Below the pieces are notes generated by a model. It worked only from the letters and a program-made list of their open reading frames with translations, did no database searches and was not told where the DNA came from. A DNA stretch of 40,260 nt from JAVBPT01 sp031549455 (lineage in GTDB: Bacteria > Bacillota > Clostridia > Lachnospirales > JAKSVV01), in assembly GCA_031549455.1 (NCBI GenBank), contig JAVBPT010000014.1, forward strand, positions 1-40,260, in the 5' to 3' direction. This document shows, one piece after another, positions 32,033 to 40,260 of the stretch. Each line of letters begins with the position of its first letter. The first letter of the stretch is position 1. The translations under genes were made by a program, and so were the position numbers.

Positions 32033-33003
32033 AGTCCACCTCCGAATGCAAAGTAGGAGAAAATGCAGCAGATTAAAGTGGCTAGATAAAACCAAAATAC
32101 AATCGTCTTCTCACTATAACCACATTTTTCTAAATGGTGATGAAAAGGTGCAATTTTAAACAGGCCTCTCTTAAAATATCGCAACCAGAAAAGTTGCAAA
32201 ATGACACTAACGGTTTCAAAAATACAGGGTGCAAACATTAGAACAATCCAAAAGGATAGGTTAAGCCTGATTAAAAGCACCGAAATGGCGGCACCCAGAA
32301 AAAGGGACCCCGTATCCCCCATGAAAACCTTAGCCGGATGTCTATTATAAAGCAACATCGCAAGACATCCCCCCTCTAGGATGACTGAGGTAAATAGAAC
32401 ATCCTGGGCGCCTAATTTAAAAGCAAAGTAGATAATGAATCCAAGCACAATCGAACCAATTCCAAGCGCAAGTCCATCCAATCCATCTGTAATATTCATA
32501 CTATTGGCAGAAGCCACAATAATGAACACTGAAAGAAAGACAGAAGTCGCCACTCCGATCTGAACTTTATAGTCCGTAAATGGAATCAGCAAATAATCTC
32601 CTAGCTGGTTTGTAAAAACAAAATACAAAACAATGAGCATACCTAAAAAGAAAAGCCCAATCAGTTTTTCTCTCGGCGAAACACCGTCGCGTATTTTTTT
32701 GAGTTTTATGTAATCATCGCAAAAACCAAGTAATCCAAAACCTATTAAAAAAAGATTTGCATAAAAAAATGTCCCAGTTGTGATGAAATAAAAGACACTA
32801 CACAGAAGAAGCGTTATATTGATCGCCATCCCACCCATCGTGGGGATATTCATCTTGTGATGATGCAACTCTTTTATACAGGACTTTTTAATCTGATCAA
32901 TTTTCTCTCCCTTTTTGAAAAACTTGATTTTGCAAAGTTTATCCAGGTACAGTTTCACGAGTAAGGCGGTTGTTATAAAACTAAATATAAAATAGTAAGG
33001 CAT
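32029..33003 (-). CDS. mraY: Phospho-N-acetylmuramoyl-pentapeptide transferase
   Basis: MraY makes lipid I by joining UDP-MurNAc-pentapeptide to undecaprenyl phosphate. This 324-residue polytopic membrane protein shows HHHKMNIPTMGGMAI, GFCDDYIKL, NSMNITDGLDGLALG (catalytic Asp cluster), KVFMGDTGSLFLGAA and FKIAPFHHHLEKCGYSE. About ten membrane segments are visible. Unlike in a full dcw cluster, murF, murD and ftsW are not adjacent. GGAGAG precedes the start. Confidence 0.97.
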   Translation of the reverse strand: MPYYFIFSFITTALLVKLYLDKLCKIKFFKKGEKIDQIKKSCIKELHHHKMNIPTMGGMAINITLLLCSVFYFITTGTFFYANLFLIGFGLLGFCDDYIKLKKIRDGVSPREKLIGLFFLGMLIVLYFVFTNQLGDYLLIPFTDYKVQIGVATSVFLSVFIIVASANSMNITDGLDGLALGIGSIVLGFIIYFAFKLGAQDVLFTSVILEGGCLAMLLYNRHPAKVFMGDTGSLFLGAAISVLLIRLNLSFWIVLMFAPCIFETVSVILQLFWLRYFKRGLFKIAPFHHHLEKCGYSEKTIVFWFYLATLICCIFSYFAFGGGL

Positions 33004-33023
33004 ACACTCTCCATATAGGAAAG

Positions 33024-33051
33024 ATTATAAGAGAAAAAAATAAAAAAGCAA
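33024..33051 (-). promoter_or_regulatory. Promoter of mraY, inside the cspA terminator
   Basis: On the minus strand TTGCTT (33051-33046), 16 bases and a perfect TATAAT (33029-33024). The -35 box forms part of the descending arm of the cspA terminator. Confidence 0.65.
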
Positions 33052-33065
33052 CATTACGTTGCTTT
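33033..33065 (-). terminator. Rho-independent terminator of cspA
   Basis: On the minus strand AAAGCAAC (33065-33058), loop GTAAT, and GTTGCTTT (33052-33045) run into a TTTTATTTTTTT tract. The ascending arm and loop include the last codons and stop codon of cspA. Confidence 0.88.
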
Positions 33066-33266
33066 CACATTTTGAGCTTGGCTGCCTTTTGTTCCTTTGA
33101 TTAGGTCAAATTCGACTGCCTGACCCTGCTCTAATGTTTTGAATCCATCTGCATCAATTGCTGTATAATGAACAAATATATCTCCACTATCTACAGTGTC
33201 GTTATCACTTGTTGTAATAAATCCAAAACCTTTTTTCGAGTTAAACCATTTTACAGTGCCTTTCAT
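33054..33266 (-). CDS. cspA: Cold shock protein
   Basis: This 70-residue single CSD-domain protein is an RNA/single-stranded DNA chaperone. It starts at ATG 33266 with GGAGGGATTTTA upstream; the longer frame to 33329 is leader. RNP1 is KGFGFIT (residues 12-18) and RNP2 is DIFVHYTAI (29-37). The loop between them (TSDNDTVDSG) is longer than in typical CspA/CspB (DGGS or EGGS), and the C-terminal part keeps the FD-x-x-x-G-x-KG-x-QA-x-NV pattern. The gene symbol is given by family; paralogues are usual. It stands between secF and mraY with its own terminator. Confidence 0.93.
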   Translation of the reverse strand: MKGTVKWFNSKKGFGFITTSDNDTVDSGDIFVHYTAIDADGFKTLEQGQAVEFDLIKGTKGSQAQNVKAT

Positions 33267-33349
33267 TAAAATCCCTCCACTTCTACTAACTTCATATATA
33301 TTTTTCCAATTTGAGAAAAATTTATACAAGTTTTTAGAAAGTTGGGATC

Positions 33350-34375
33350 TTATGCTCTGGCTTTTTTCCCCCTAACGAGAAGATACCAAAGTGGACTAGC
33401 AATGGCAATGGATGAATACGTACCCACAACAATGCCCACAAGAAGTGGTAAAGTGAATTCGCGGATGGTCTCAACACCCATAATATAAAGGATTAGAATG
33501 GATAAGAGGGTTGTGATTGAGGTGTGAATGGTTCTTGAAAAAACTTGGTTAATACTTGTGTCCACGAGCTCTGCCACATCCCTTTTGGCGCTATATCTTC
33601 TGTTTTCTCTAATTCTATCAAATACAACAATGGTATCATTAATCGAATACCCCACAATCGTAAGGATTGCTGCAATAAATGCATTTCCAACCGGTATTCT
33701 AAAGATGGCATAGAATGATATCACAACCAAAACGTTGTGAAGTAATGGCACGATCGCACTAATTCCAAAACGATAATCGCTAAACCGAAATGCAATATAA
33801 GCCAACATCACAATCATTCCAAGAACAACTGATACAATTGCATTTCTTTGTAATTCAGAACTAACCACCGCTGAAATATCCGAAATATTGATGAGCGCAT
33901 CATTTTCAAGGTCATATTTCTGCTTTAAAGCATTGAACACAAGGTCCGCATCTGAGTCACTTTCCCTTTTTGTCCCATTGATTGCGTCAATAATTTCCTT
34001 ATTGGTCTTTATACCATCTGTGTTCTCCTCTATTTCTTGTGCAACTTCATCCTCAACATTTGCAGAAGTTTCTACCTTAATGGTCTCATTTCCTGTTCTA
34101 CTTGCCAGTTTTATAATCACTTCATTGCTTTCTTGCACTTCTTGTATTTGTGCCTTTGTGCTACCTGTAATACCATATACAATTTCCTCGATATCCTTTT
34201 TGTCATATGCTTTACCGATATCCACTGTTACAACCGATCCGCCGGTGAACTCGATACCGTAGTTCAATACCGGCATGTCTTTTGCAAATTTATAATATAA
34301 AGCAAAACCAAGCCCAAGCAAAATGACTACGGTCGATAATGTAAAGAAAATTTTCATATTTTTTATAATTTTCAT
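33350..34375 (-). CDS. secF: Protein translocase subunit SecF
   Basis: SecF works with SecD in proton-driven release of exported proteins at the Sec channel. The ATG at 34375 (341 residues) follows AGGTGATAG; a GTG at 34384 is an alternative. It has an N-terminal membrane segment, the conserved LNYGIEFTGGSVV, an external domain (40-150), then the five-segment block with IAFRFSDYRFGISAIVPLLHNVLVV, TIVGYSINDTIVVFDRIREN and SRTIHTSITTLLSI. The external domain is longer than in short SecF proteins and acidic around 75-105. secD lies directly upstream. Confidence 0.96.
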   Translation of the reverse strand: MKIIKNMKIFFTLSTVVILLGLGFALYYKFAKDMPVLNYGIEFTGGSVVTVDIGKAYDKKDIEEIVYGITGSTKAQIQEVQESNEVIIKLASRTGNETIKVETSANVEDEVAQEIEENTDGIKTNKEIIDAINGTKRESDSDADLVFNALKQKYDLENDALINISDISAVVSSELQRNAIVSVVLGMIVMLAYIAFRFSDYRFGISAIVPLLHNVLVVISFYAIFRIPVGNAFIAAILTIVGYSINDTIVVFDRIRENRRYSAKRDVAELVDTSINQVFSRTIHTSITTLLSILILYIMGVETIREFTLPLLVGIVVGTYSSIAIASPLWYLLVRGKKARA

Positions 34376-34384
34376 GTCTATCAC

Positions 34385-35983
34385 CTATCCCCTCTTTTTA
34401 TTCTTTTGTGCTTTTTTATTTAGTTCATCTCGTGAGATGGTGCTTTGCGTAGTAGCAGGAACGCCATATAACCACGGATTCTTAATGCCAAGATGCATAA
34501 GGGAAACAAGATACATCTTTGTAATAACAAGTGCTGTAAACATCGAAATTACAATCCCAATCGTCAAGGTTTGGGCAAATCCTCTAATTGGACCCGTCCC
34601 TTGCCAATATAGAATTCCGGCCATAATAAGGGTGGTTACGTTTCCATCTATGATGGCACTAAGTGCCTTCTTAAACCCAGCTTCTACAGAAGAAGCCAAC
34701 GTCTTTCCAAGCCTTACCTCTTCTTTAATTCTGGCAAAAATGATCACATTTGCATCCACTGCCATACCCACAGAGAGTACAATTCCCGCAATACCTGGAA
34801 GTGTAAGTGTAACACTAAATCCGGATAGGGCAACCATAACAAGAGACAGGTAGGTCGTGAGCGCTAAATCAGCAACAAAACCCGGCAATCTAAAGACGAT
34901 TAACATATAAATGAGTACAAGCACAATACCGATTATGCCTGCTTGTACGCTTCTTGTCAACGCATCTTGCCCAAGACGCGCTCCAATAATGCTGGTTTCA
35001 ATTGGCTCAAGTTTAAATGGAAGTGCCCCCGATTTAATTAGATTTGCTAATGCATCCGTTTCCTTATCATTTCTCATCCCTGTAATATTTGCAACACCAC
35101 TTGTGATTTCGTCATTTACCCTTGGTATGCTAATAATATCTTCATCTAATACAATCGCGATGAAGTTGGATTTGTATTTTTTGGTTGCTTCCGCAAACTT
35201 TGTAGTTCCCTCGCTGGATAGCTCAAGTTTTACATACGGTTCTGTCCCACTGGTTTGACTAAAGCTTCCATATTGCTTACTTGCTGTGGTAATATCCTTG
35301 CCGGAAATAACCAGTTCTGCAATCTCAGCAATATTGGCTCCTGTATAAACTTCGTACCCTTGTTCTGATTCTGTAGACTCCTTAAGGATCACGTATTGAG
35401 CCGAAGAATCTTCTTCTCCCTGAATCGGTAAGATTTGATATCCTTCTTGAAAAAGGCCATAAAACTTTAACTCTGCTGTTCTTCCAATTTCACGAACCGC
35501 TGCTTGCGGATCGCTCACACCTGGAAGTTCTACACGAATTCGGTTTGATCCTTGTCTTGCAACCTCAGCCTCTGTGTGCCCGGCAAATGTAAGCCTGGTT
35601 ACCAGAAGCTCAACCGCTGCCTTCATCTCTTCGTCAGAAGCCTCTTTTGGAGCCTCGTATACAACACTCACTCCTCCCGCAAGATCGAGACCGAGTTTTA
35701 CATTTTGATAACTAATTCGATTTTTAAAGCTTTTATCCTGCTCAGGTGTAGTAGCTTCCTCCTCTGGTGTATCATTCTCCACCTCATCCTCATCTTGTTC
35801 TTCTACCACATCTTCCTCTTCTTCGGTTGTTTCGTCTTGTGCTGCGGTTTCATCTTGCTTGTCCACCACAGGCGCCTTTTTATAAATGATTTCACTTGGC
35901 AATAATGCAAATGTAGCAATAACCGCTGTTACAATGATTACTGCAAGTATTTTTAAGATCGCCTTTGCTTTGGTATTCTTCAT
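34385..35983 (-). CDS. secD: Protein translocase subunit SecD with an acidic insertion
   Basis: SecD pairs with SecF. The ATG at 35983 follows TAGGAGGAAAG and gives 532 residues; the longer frame to 36028 is leader. After the first membrane segment (about 10-28) comes a linker of roughly 40 residues (44-83) of which more than half are Asp or Glu. Then come the conserved LGLDLAGGVSVVYEAP, the P1 domain, IRVELPGVSDPQAAVREIG, and the C-terminal membrane block with GIVLSVGMAVDANVIIFARIKEE. The acidic linker is an external, probably disordered stretch absent from many SecD proteins. Confidence 0.96.
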   Translation of the reverse strand: MKNTKAKAILKILAVIIVTAVIATFALLPSEIIYKKAPVVDKQDETAAQDETTEEEEDVVEEQDEDEVENDTPEEEATTPEQDKSFKNRISYQNVKLGLDLAGGVSVVYEAPKEASDEEMKAAVELLVTRLTFAGHTEAEVARQGSNRIRVELPGVSDPQAAVREIGRTAELKFYGLFQEGYQILPIQGEEDSSAQYVILKESTESEQGYEVYTGANIAEIAELVISGKDITTASKQYGSFSQTSGTEPYVKLELSSEGTTKFAEATKKYKSNFIAIVLDEDIISIPRVNDEITSGVANITGMRNDKETDALANLIKSGALPFKLEPIETSIIGARLGQDALTRSVQAGIIGIVLVLIYMLIVFRLPGFVADLALTTYLSLVMVALSGFSVTLTLPGIAGIVLSVGMAVDANVIIFARIKEEVRLGKTLASSVEAGFKKALSAIIDGNVTTLIMAGILYWQGTGPIRGFAQTLTIGIVISMFTALVITKMYLVSLMHLGIKNPWLYGVPATTQSTISRDELNKKAQKNKKRG

Positions 35984-36026
35984 TTGTTTCTTTCCTCCTA
36001 CATTTATGTATCTAAAACTTTTTATC

Positions 36027-36054
36027 ATTATATCGCTATTTTAAAAATAGTCAA
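36027..36054 (-). promoter_or_regulatory. Promoter of secDF
   Basis: On the minus strand TTGACT (36054-36049), 16 bases and a perfect TATAAT (36032-36027), about 45 bases before the secD start codon. Confidence 0.85.
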
Positions 36055-36082
36055 CACTCGGTTTAAGTATATTATTCATTTT

Positions 36083-37081
36083 TTAGGATGAACCTATTCC
36101 TAAATGTTTATAAGCAAGATCTGTTGCCATTCTTCCCCTCGCCGTTCGGTTAATATATCCCAGCTTAATTAGATAGGGTTCATACACCTCTTCCACCGTC
36201 TCCACTTCTTCGCCAATCGAGGTGGCAATCGTTTCAAGACCCACCGGTCCCCCTGTATATTTTTCAATAATACAGCTCAAATACTTTCGGTCCAAATCAT
36301 CTAACCCCAATCGGTCTATCTCGAGTGCGTCCAGAGCAAAATCAGCCACTTCCTTGGTAATCTCACCATCATATTTCACCTCAGCAAAATCCCTCACCCG
36401 CTTTAAAAGCCGGTTTGCGATCCTTGGTGTGCCCCTTGACCGCCTCGCAATCTCCACAATCCCTTTTGGATCAATCTCTATTCCCAAGATGCTAGCCGAT
36501 CTTTTTATGATTTTTTCAAGCTCTTTCTCATCATAAAACTCTAACTTATGCAAGATCCCAAATCGATCTCTAAGGGGTGCGCTCAAAAGCCCCGCTCGCG
36601 TAGTCGCACCAATAAGTGTAAAAGGCGGGAGATCAATTCGCAATGATTTTGCGTTTGGTCCCTTTCCGATCACTATATCGATTGCATAGTCTTCCATCGC
36701 AGTATATAAGACCTCCTCTGTGACCTTATTTAATCTATGGATCTCATCTATAAACAACACGTCATTCTCTTTTAGGTTGGTCAAAATTGAAGCAAGGTCT
36801 CCTGGTTTTTCAATTGCAGGCCCCGCGCTAAGACGCATTTTACTTCCCATCTCATTGGCGATGATTCCCGCAAGTGTTGTCTTTCCAAGTCCTGGTGGAC
36901 CGTATAAAAGCACATGATCTAAAGCCTCTTTTCTCTTTTTGGCCGCATCAATAAACACACACAAATTTTGTTTAATCTTCTCCTGTCCCACATAGTCGGC
37001 AAACTGAGTAGGTCTAAGACCTACTTCATTTTCTTTATCCTCAATTCTCAAATCAGCTGAAATGATTCTCTTTTCTTCCAC
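36083..37081 (-). CDS. ruvB: Holliday junction branch migration ATPase RuvB
   Basis: RuvB drives branch migration of Holliday junctions with RuvA. The 332-residue AAA+ protein starts at GTG (AAAGGA upstream) and shows LRPTQFADYVGQ, Walker A GPPGLGKTT (61-69), Walker B DVLFIDEIHRLNK, sensor 1 GATTRAGLLSAPLRDRFG and the C-terminal winged helix (GGPVGLETIATSIGEE...). ruvA, normally just upstream, is missing; ftsK lies there instead with a 12-base gap. Confidence 0.97.
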   Translation of the reverse strand: MEEKRIISADLRIEDKENEVGLRPTQFADYVGQEKIKQNLCVFIDAAKKRKEALDHVLLYGPPGLGKTTLAGIIANEMGSKMRLSAGPAIEKPGDLASILTNLKENDVLFIDEIHRLNKVTEEVLYTAMEDYAIDIVIGKGPNAKSLRIDLPPFTLIGATTRAGLLSAPLRDRFGILHKLEFYDEKELEKIIKRSASILGIEIDPKGIVEIARRSRGTPRIANRLLKRVRDFAEVKYDGEITKEVADFALDALEIDRLGLDDLDRKYLSCIIEKYTGGPVGLETIATSIGEEVETVEEVYEPYLIKLGYINRTARGRMATDLAYKHLGIGSS

Positions 37082-37093
37082 AAAAAATCCTTT

Positions 37094-39436
37094 CTATGCC
37101 TCGTCCACATCATCTAATAAAATTTTTCTTGGTTTGGTTCCCTCATCCGGTCCCACGATTCCTTTGTCTTCAAGCTCCTCCATCAGTCTTGCTGCTCGAT
37201 TAAATCCAATTCTAAAGGCTCTCTGGAACATAGATATGGAAGCCTTTTCCTTGTTTCGAATCAGCTCGATCGCCTCCTTTAAAAGCTCGTCACCATCCCC
37301 TTCTCCGGTCTCCTCGGTGTTTTTCTTGGTGGATGTAATTTCCGAAATGACCTCCTCATCATACTCTATTTCACAGGTTTCCTTGATAAAATCAACAATC
37401 TTTTCAATTTCATCTTCAGATACATAGGCACCCTGTATCCGGGTTGGTTTGCTTGCACCCACCGGATAGTATAACATATCCCCTTTACCCAACAATTTTT
37501 CTGCTCCGCCAAGATCCAAGATGGTTCTTGAATCCACCGCTGAAGAAACCGCAAAGGCGATTCGGGATGGGATGTTGGCTTTAATCAGACCTGTAATAAC
37601 ATCCACAGAAGGTCTTTGGGTTGCAATAATAAGGTGCATGCCTGCGGCCCTTGCCATCTGTGCCAGTCTGCAGATTGCATCCTCTACCTCTTTTGGGCAA
37701 GACATCATAAGGTCTGCGAGCTCATCAATTATAATGACGATCTGAGCCATCTTTTCCATTTCGTTGTTTTCAGCATATTCATTATATCCAGCTAGATTCT
37801 TCACATTGTTTTCTGCAAAGATCTTATATCGCGAAAGCATCTCAGCAACCGCCCAGTTTAGAGCACTTGCTGCTTTCTTTGGATCGGTCACGACAGGAAT
37901 GAGCAGATGCGGAATGCCGTTATATACCTTGAGTTCTACCACCTTTGGATCCACCATCAGAAGTTTTACCTCATCTGGCGAGGATTTATAAAGGATACTT
38001 GCGATAATGGAATTGATGCACACACTTTTACCTGATCCCGTCGCACCTGCAATCAATAAGTGAGGCATTTTAGCCAAGTCTATAATGGCTGGTTTCCCGT
38101 CAATTCCCTTTCCAAGACATACCGAAAGCTTTGATTTCGCCTGATTAAACTCATCCGACTCAATCGCTTCCCGCAAACCCACCATTTGTGGTTCAGGGTT
38201 TGCAATCTCGATTCCGATTGCTGCCTTACCGGGGATTGGTGCTTCAATTCGGACTCCTGCCGCCGCAAGATTCAGCGCAATGTCGTCTGCAAGATTCACA
38301 ATTCTGCTTACCTTTACCCCACTTTCTGGTTGAAGTTCATAGCGCGTCACCGTTGGGCCTTGTGTACAGTTAATCACTTTTGCATTCACGCCAAAACTAG
38401 CGAGGGTTTGTTCTAGAAGAGCCGAATTTCTTTTGGCCTCGTTCTTACGTCCCCCTCCCTTATTGGCCACATTCTTTAACAACTTTATACTTGGGAAGGT
38501 ATACTCTACATATTCCACTTCTTCTTCGTCATTCTCTTCGTATTCTTCCTCCAGCGTTTCTTGCTTTGCTTTCCTTTTTCTCCTCGGCTTTTCCTCCTCC
38601 TCCATTTCCTCTATTTCTTCATCTTGGAGTGAGTTTTCCCAAAAGGATAGATCAACCGAAGGCATTTCCTTCTTTTTTCTAAATCGTTCCACAAGATCTC
38701 GCGTTTCTTCTTCTCCAAACATTTTTATAACCAAATCTTTTCTTGGTTTCTTTACAACAATCTCTTCTTCTTCTTCCTCTTCTTCCGGTATCACATCTTC
38801 TTCCGCGATGTGGATATCAAATTTGGACAAATCCTTGGTTAGCTTCGGCAACTCCATGTCATCTAAAGACATATAATCATGTGCTGTCTTTTTCAAGAAG
38901 CCTGCTCCCTTTTCTGTGGTCTCCATTGCAGTATGCACACCCGTCTTAACCGCTTTCACAACCGACTTTTTGGTTAGTAGGATGAAAAGCACAATAATTG
39001 AACAGGCAATCACCACATAAGAACCCAATTTACCGAAGACATTCACAAGCGCCATACCAAAAAAATCTCCCAAATATCCGGCAGAAGATTCCACCGGAAT
39101 TGGATTATCATAATTAAAGACATAGACACACGAAGAATAAAATCCCAACATAACCGTGATCAAAGCGAATGGTTTGATCGAAAATGTCGATTCCTCGTTG
39201 TTTAATACAACGACAGAATAGATAATTAAAAAGATTGGCAACATATAAGCACTTACACCAAAAATGGATGTGACAATTTGGTTGAGATAATCCATCACAA
39301 ATCCATTTTGAGTGATATAAATACTAATACCCGCAAGTGTCCCAAGTGCAATAATCAATATCCCAATCACTTCTTTTTTTATGTTGCTTAATGTTGTTTC
39401 CAATTCTTTGCTTTTTTTCTTATTTTTTCTTCCCAT
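37094..39436 (-). CDS. ftsK: DNA translocase FtsK/SpoIIIE family
   Basis: FtsK/SpoIIIE pumps chromosomal DNA through the closing septum. The 780-residue protein has four N-terminal membrane segments (about 20-160), an acidic, low-complexity linker with Glu runs (about 200-305), then the motor: Walker A AGATGSGKSVCINS (Lys470), Walker B IVIIIDELADLMM, RLAQMARAAGMHLIIATQRPSVDVITG, and a C-terminal gamma winged helix (SISMFQRAFRIGFNRAARLMEELEDKGIVG) that reads orientation sequences. Length is typical. Whether it acts in division, sporulation, or both cannot be told; the symbol is therefore by family. Confidence 0.95.
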   Translation of the reverse strand: MGRKNKKKSKELETTLSNIKKEVIGILIIALGTLAGISIYITQNGFVMDYLNQIVTSIFGVSAYMLPIFLIIYSVVVLNNEESTFSIKPFALITVMLGFYSSCVYVFNYDNPIPVESSAGYLGDFFGMALVNVFGKLGSYVVIACSIIVLFILLTKKSVVKAVKTGVHTAMETTEKGAGFLKKTAHDYMSLDDMELPKLTKDLSKFDIHIAEEDVIPEEEEEEEEIVVKKPRKDLVIKMFGEEETRDLVERFRKKKEMPSVDLSFWENSLQDEEIEEMEEEEKPRRKRKAKQETLEEEYEENDEEEVEYVEYTFPSIKLLKNVANKGGGRKNEAKRNSALLEQTLASFGVNAKVINCTQGPTVTRYELQPESGVKVSRIVNLADDIALNLAAAGVRIEAPIPGKAAIGIEIANPEPQMVGLREAIESDEFNQAKSKLSVCLGKGIDGKPAIIDLAKMPHLLIAGATGSGKSVCINSIIASILYKSSPDEVKLLMVDPKVVELKVYNGIPHLLIPVVTDPKKAASALNWAVAEMLSRYKIFAENNVKNLAGYNEYAENNEMEKMAQIVIIIDELADLMMSCPKEVEDAICRLAQMARAAGMHLIIATQRPSVDVITGLIKANIPSRIAFAVSSAVDSRTILDLGGAEKLLGKGDMLYYPVGASKPTRIQGAYVSEDEIEKIVDFIKETCEIEYDEEVISEITSTKKNTEETGEGDGDELLKEAIELIRNKEKASISMFQRAFRIGFNRAARLMEELEDKGIVGPDEGTKPRKILLDDVDEA

Positions 39437-39457
39437 GATTGTCCACCTCTAAGGTTG

Positions 39458-39486
39458 ATAATAACACAAAAAAAGTCCCTTGACAA
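39458..39486 (-). promoter_or_regulatory. Promoter of ftsK, inside the preceding terminator
   Basis: On the minus strand TTGTCA (39486-39481), 17 bases and TATTAT (39463-39458). The -35 box lies in the stem-loop that ends the pseudouridine synthase gene. Confidence 0.6.
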
Positions 39487-39505
39487 GACCTCCTGTCGGA
39501 CTTTT
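39464..39505 (-). terminator. Rho-independent terminator of the pseudouridine synthase gene
   Basis: On the minus strand AAAAGTCC (39505-39498) pairs with GGACTTTT (39478-39471). Inner GACA/TGTC pairing and a small bulge are present, and a run of T (39474-39468) follows. Confidence 0.85.
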
Positions 39506-39550
39506 GTTATATTTTGTATTTTCCAAATTTTCTGGTTTAATCACTTCTTT

Positions 39551-40260
39551 CTACTTGAAAAAACGGTCATAATTTGTATGGATTTTGTACTCTTTTCCCT
39601 CTATCTTTAGCTTATATGCACAAAGCAACTGATTTTTCACCTTATATTCTTTCATAAATCGCTTATTGATCTCATGCTCTCCATATTTAAGATCACCAAC
39701 AATCGGATTCCCTATGTATGCAAGATGGGCTCTAATCTGATGGCTCCTACCGGTAATCAGATTAATCTCAAGGAGGCTTATCTCTTCGTTCTGTTTTAAG
39801 ACCTGATATTCCGTTATAATCTCTTTTGTCCCCTTCTTCTCTTCTTCATAAATTTTGACCTTATTACTCTTTTCATCTTTGCTCATATGGCCTTCTATGC
39901 GTTCAAAAGTATTTCTCATCGTTCCTTTTACAACACAAAGGTATCGCTTTTCAATCTGATTTTTCTTAATCATCTCATTCATTTTTTGTGTGGTTATAAA
40001 GTTTTTACAAACGATGATTAAGCCCTCTGTATTCCGGTCTAGCCTGTTACACACTGTCGGCATAAAATTCATCTCTTTCGATTTTAGGTAGGTTGGATCC
40101 TCTTTCTTTTCCAAATAGGAGGTAATCAGTTCAAGAAGCGTCGCCTCTTCCTGGTCACTCTTCTCATCTTGATAGACAAGCATATTGATTGGTTTATGAA
40201 CAATAATCATATCCGCATTCTCAAAAAGGATTACAAGTTTTGTAAGGTCCATCGTTTTTT
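39551..40260 (-). CDS. RluA-family 23S rRNA pseudouridine synthase, 5' end beyond the window
   Basis: The protein converts specific uridines of RNA to pseudouridine. The catalytic core is visible: IVHKPINMLVY, the NRLDRNTEGLIIVCKN motif with catalytic Asp (residue 72 counted from the ATG at 40252), EKRYLCVVKG, and LLEINLITGRSHQIRAHLAYIGNPIVGDLKYG. The frame stays open up to base 40260 with no stop, and the usual N-terminal S4 RNA-binding domain is missing, so the ATG at 40252 is probably internal and the gene continues outside. RluC/RluD-type substrates cannot be told apart here. Confidence 0.93.
   Translation of the reverse strand, partial: KTMDLTKLVILFENADMIIVHKPINMLVYQDEKSDQEEATLLELITSYLEKKEDPTYLKSKEMNFMPTVCNRLDRNTEGLIIVCKNFITTQKMNEMIKKNQIEKRYLCVVKGTMRNTFERIEGHMSKDEKSNKVKIYEEEKKGTKEIITEYQVLKQNEEISLLEINLITGRSHQIRAHLAYIGNPIVGDLKYGEHEINKRFMKEYKVKNQLLCAYKLKIEGKEYKIHTNYDRFFK

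Noticed and set aside
38433..38876. Plus-strand open frame of 147 codons rich in Ser and Phe
   Set aside because: It is the complement of the acidic linker of ftsK; Glu and Lys codons read backwards give Ser and Phe runs.
1..40260. CRISPR arrays, insertion sequences and rRNA genes
   Set aside because: No regularly spaced direct repeats, transposase genes or rRNA signatures were seen on reading both strands.

Overview
The window reads as a chromosomal segment of a low-GC, Gram-positive anaerobe of the Clostridia, probably Lachnospirales or a close relative. The evidence is the AT-rich composition, the AGGAGG-type ribosome binding sites, and the gene orders recN-dnaG-rpoD-addB and mraY-murG. 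A sporulation-type sigma-K gene and SpoIIIE/FtsK also fit. This taxonomic call is an inference from gene content. Almost all housekeeping genes lie on the minus strand.

Positions 1-6690 carry small transcription units: a 5'-truncated stalk-domain protein, a lipoprotein, an exported protein of unknown function, a small membrane protein, a patatin-like lipase, a three-repeat zinc-knuckle protein of no recognised family, and a divergent pair of HxlR regulator and metallo-beta-lactamase-fold-like protein. The divergent pair has overlapping promoters and a perfect inverted-repeat operator candidate.

Positions 6690-8300 hold seven minus-strand tRNA genes, transcribed Pro-Gly-Arg-His-Gln-Lys-Leu, with a consensus promoter. 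Directly upstream of them is a sigma-K-like gene that is full length and in one frame but contains two nonsense codons within a few residues. It is probably a recent pseudogene, which would imply that late mother-cell sporulation is lost or supplied by another gene.

Positions 8400-16030 form an accessory stretch: two GNAT acetyltransferases, a Sel1-repeat protein with an unfamiliar N-terminus, a secreted modular amidase-like protein, a membrane-anchored HNH nuclease, a MmcQ/YjbR-family protein and a small EF-hand protein. Its intergenic gaps are long and hold possible gene remnants.

Positions 16076-40260 are core genome on the minus strand. In transcription order from high to low coordinates they are: an RluA-type pseudouridine synthase (cut by the window edge), ftsK/spoIIIE-ruvB, secD-secF, cspA, mraY-murG-argC, an LRV-like protein, an unrecognised two-gene helix-turn-helix module, recN-dnaG-rpoD-addB-PilZ-cysteine desulfurase, and AI-2E transporter-metK. 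The genes are tightly packed, with ATGA overlaps and promoters that sit inside the preceding terminator or stop codon. The best candidates for undescribed biology are the 420/134-residue helix-turn-helix gene pair, the zinc-knuckle repeat protein, the membrane HNH nuclease and the Sel1 protein. None shows enough here to assign a system.
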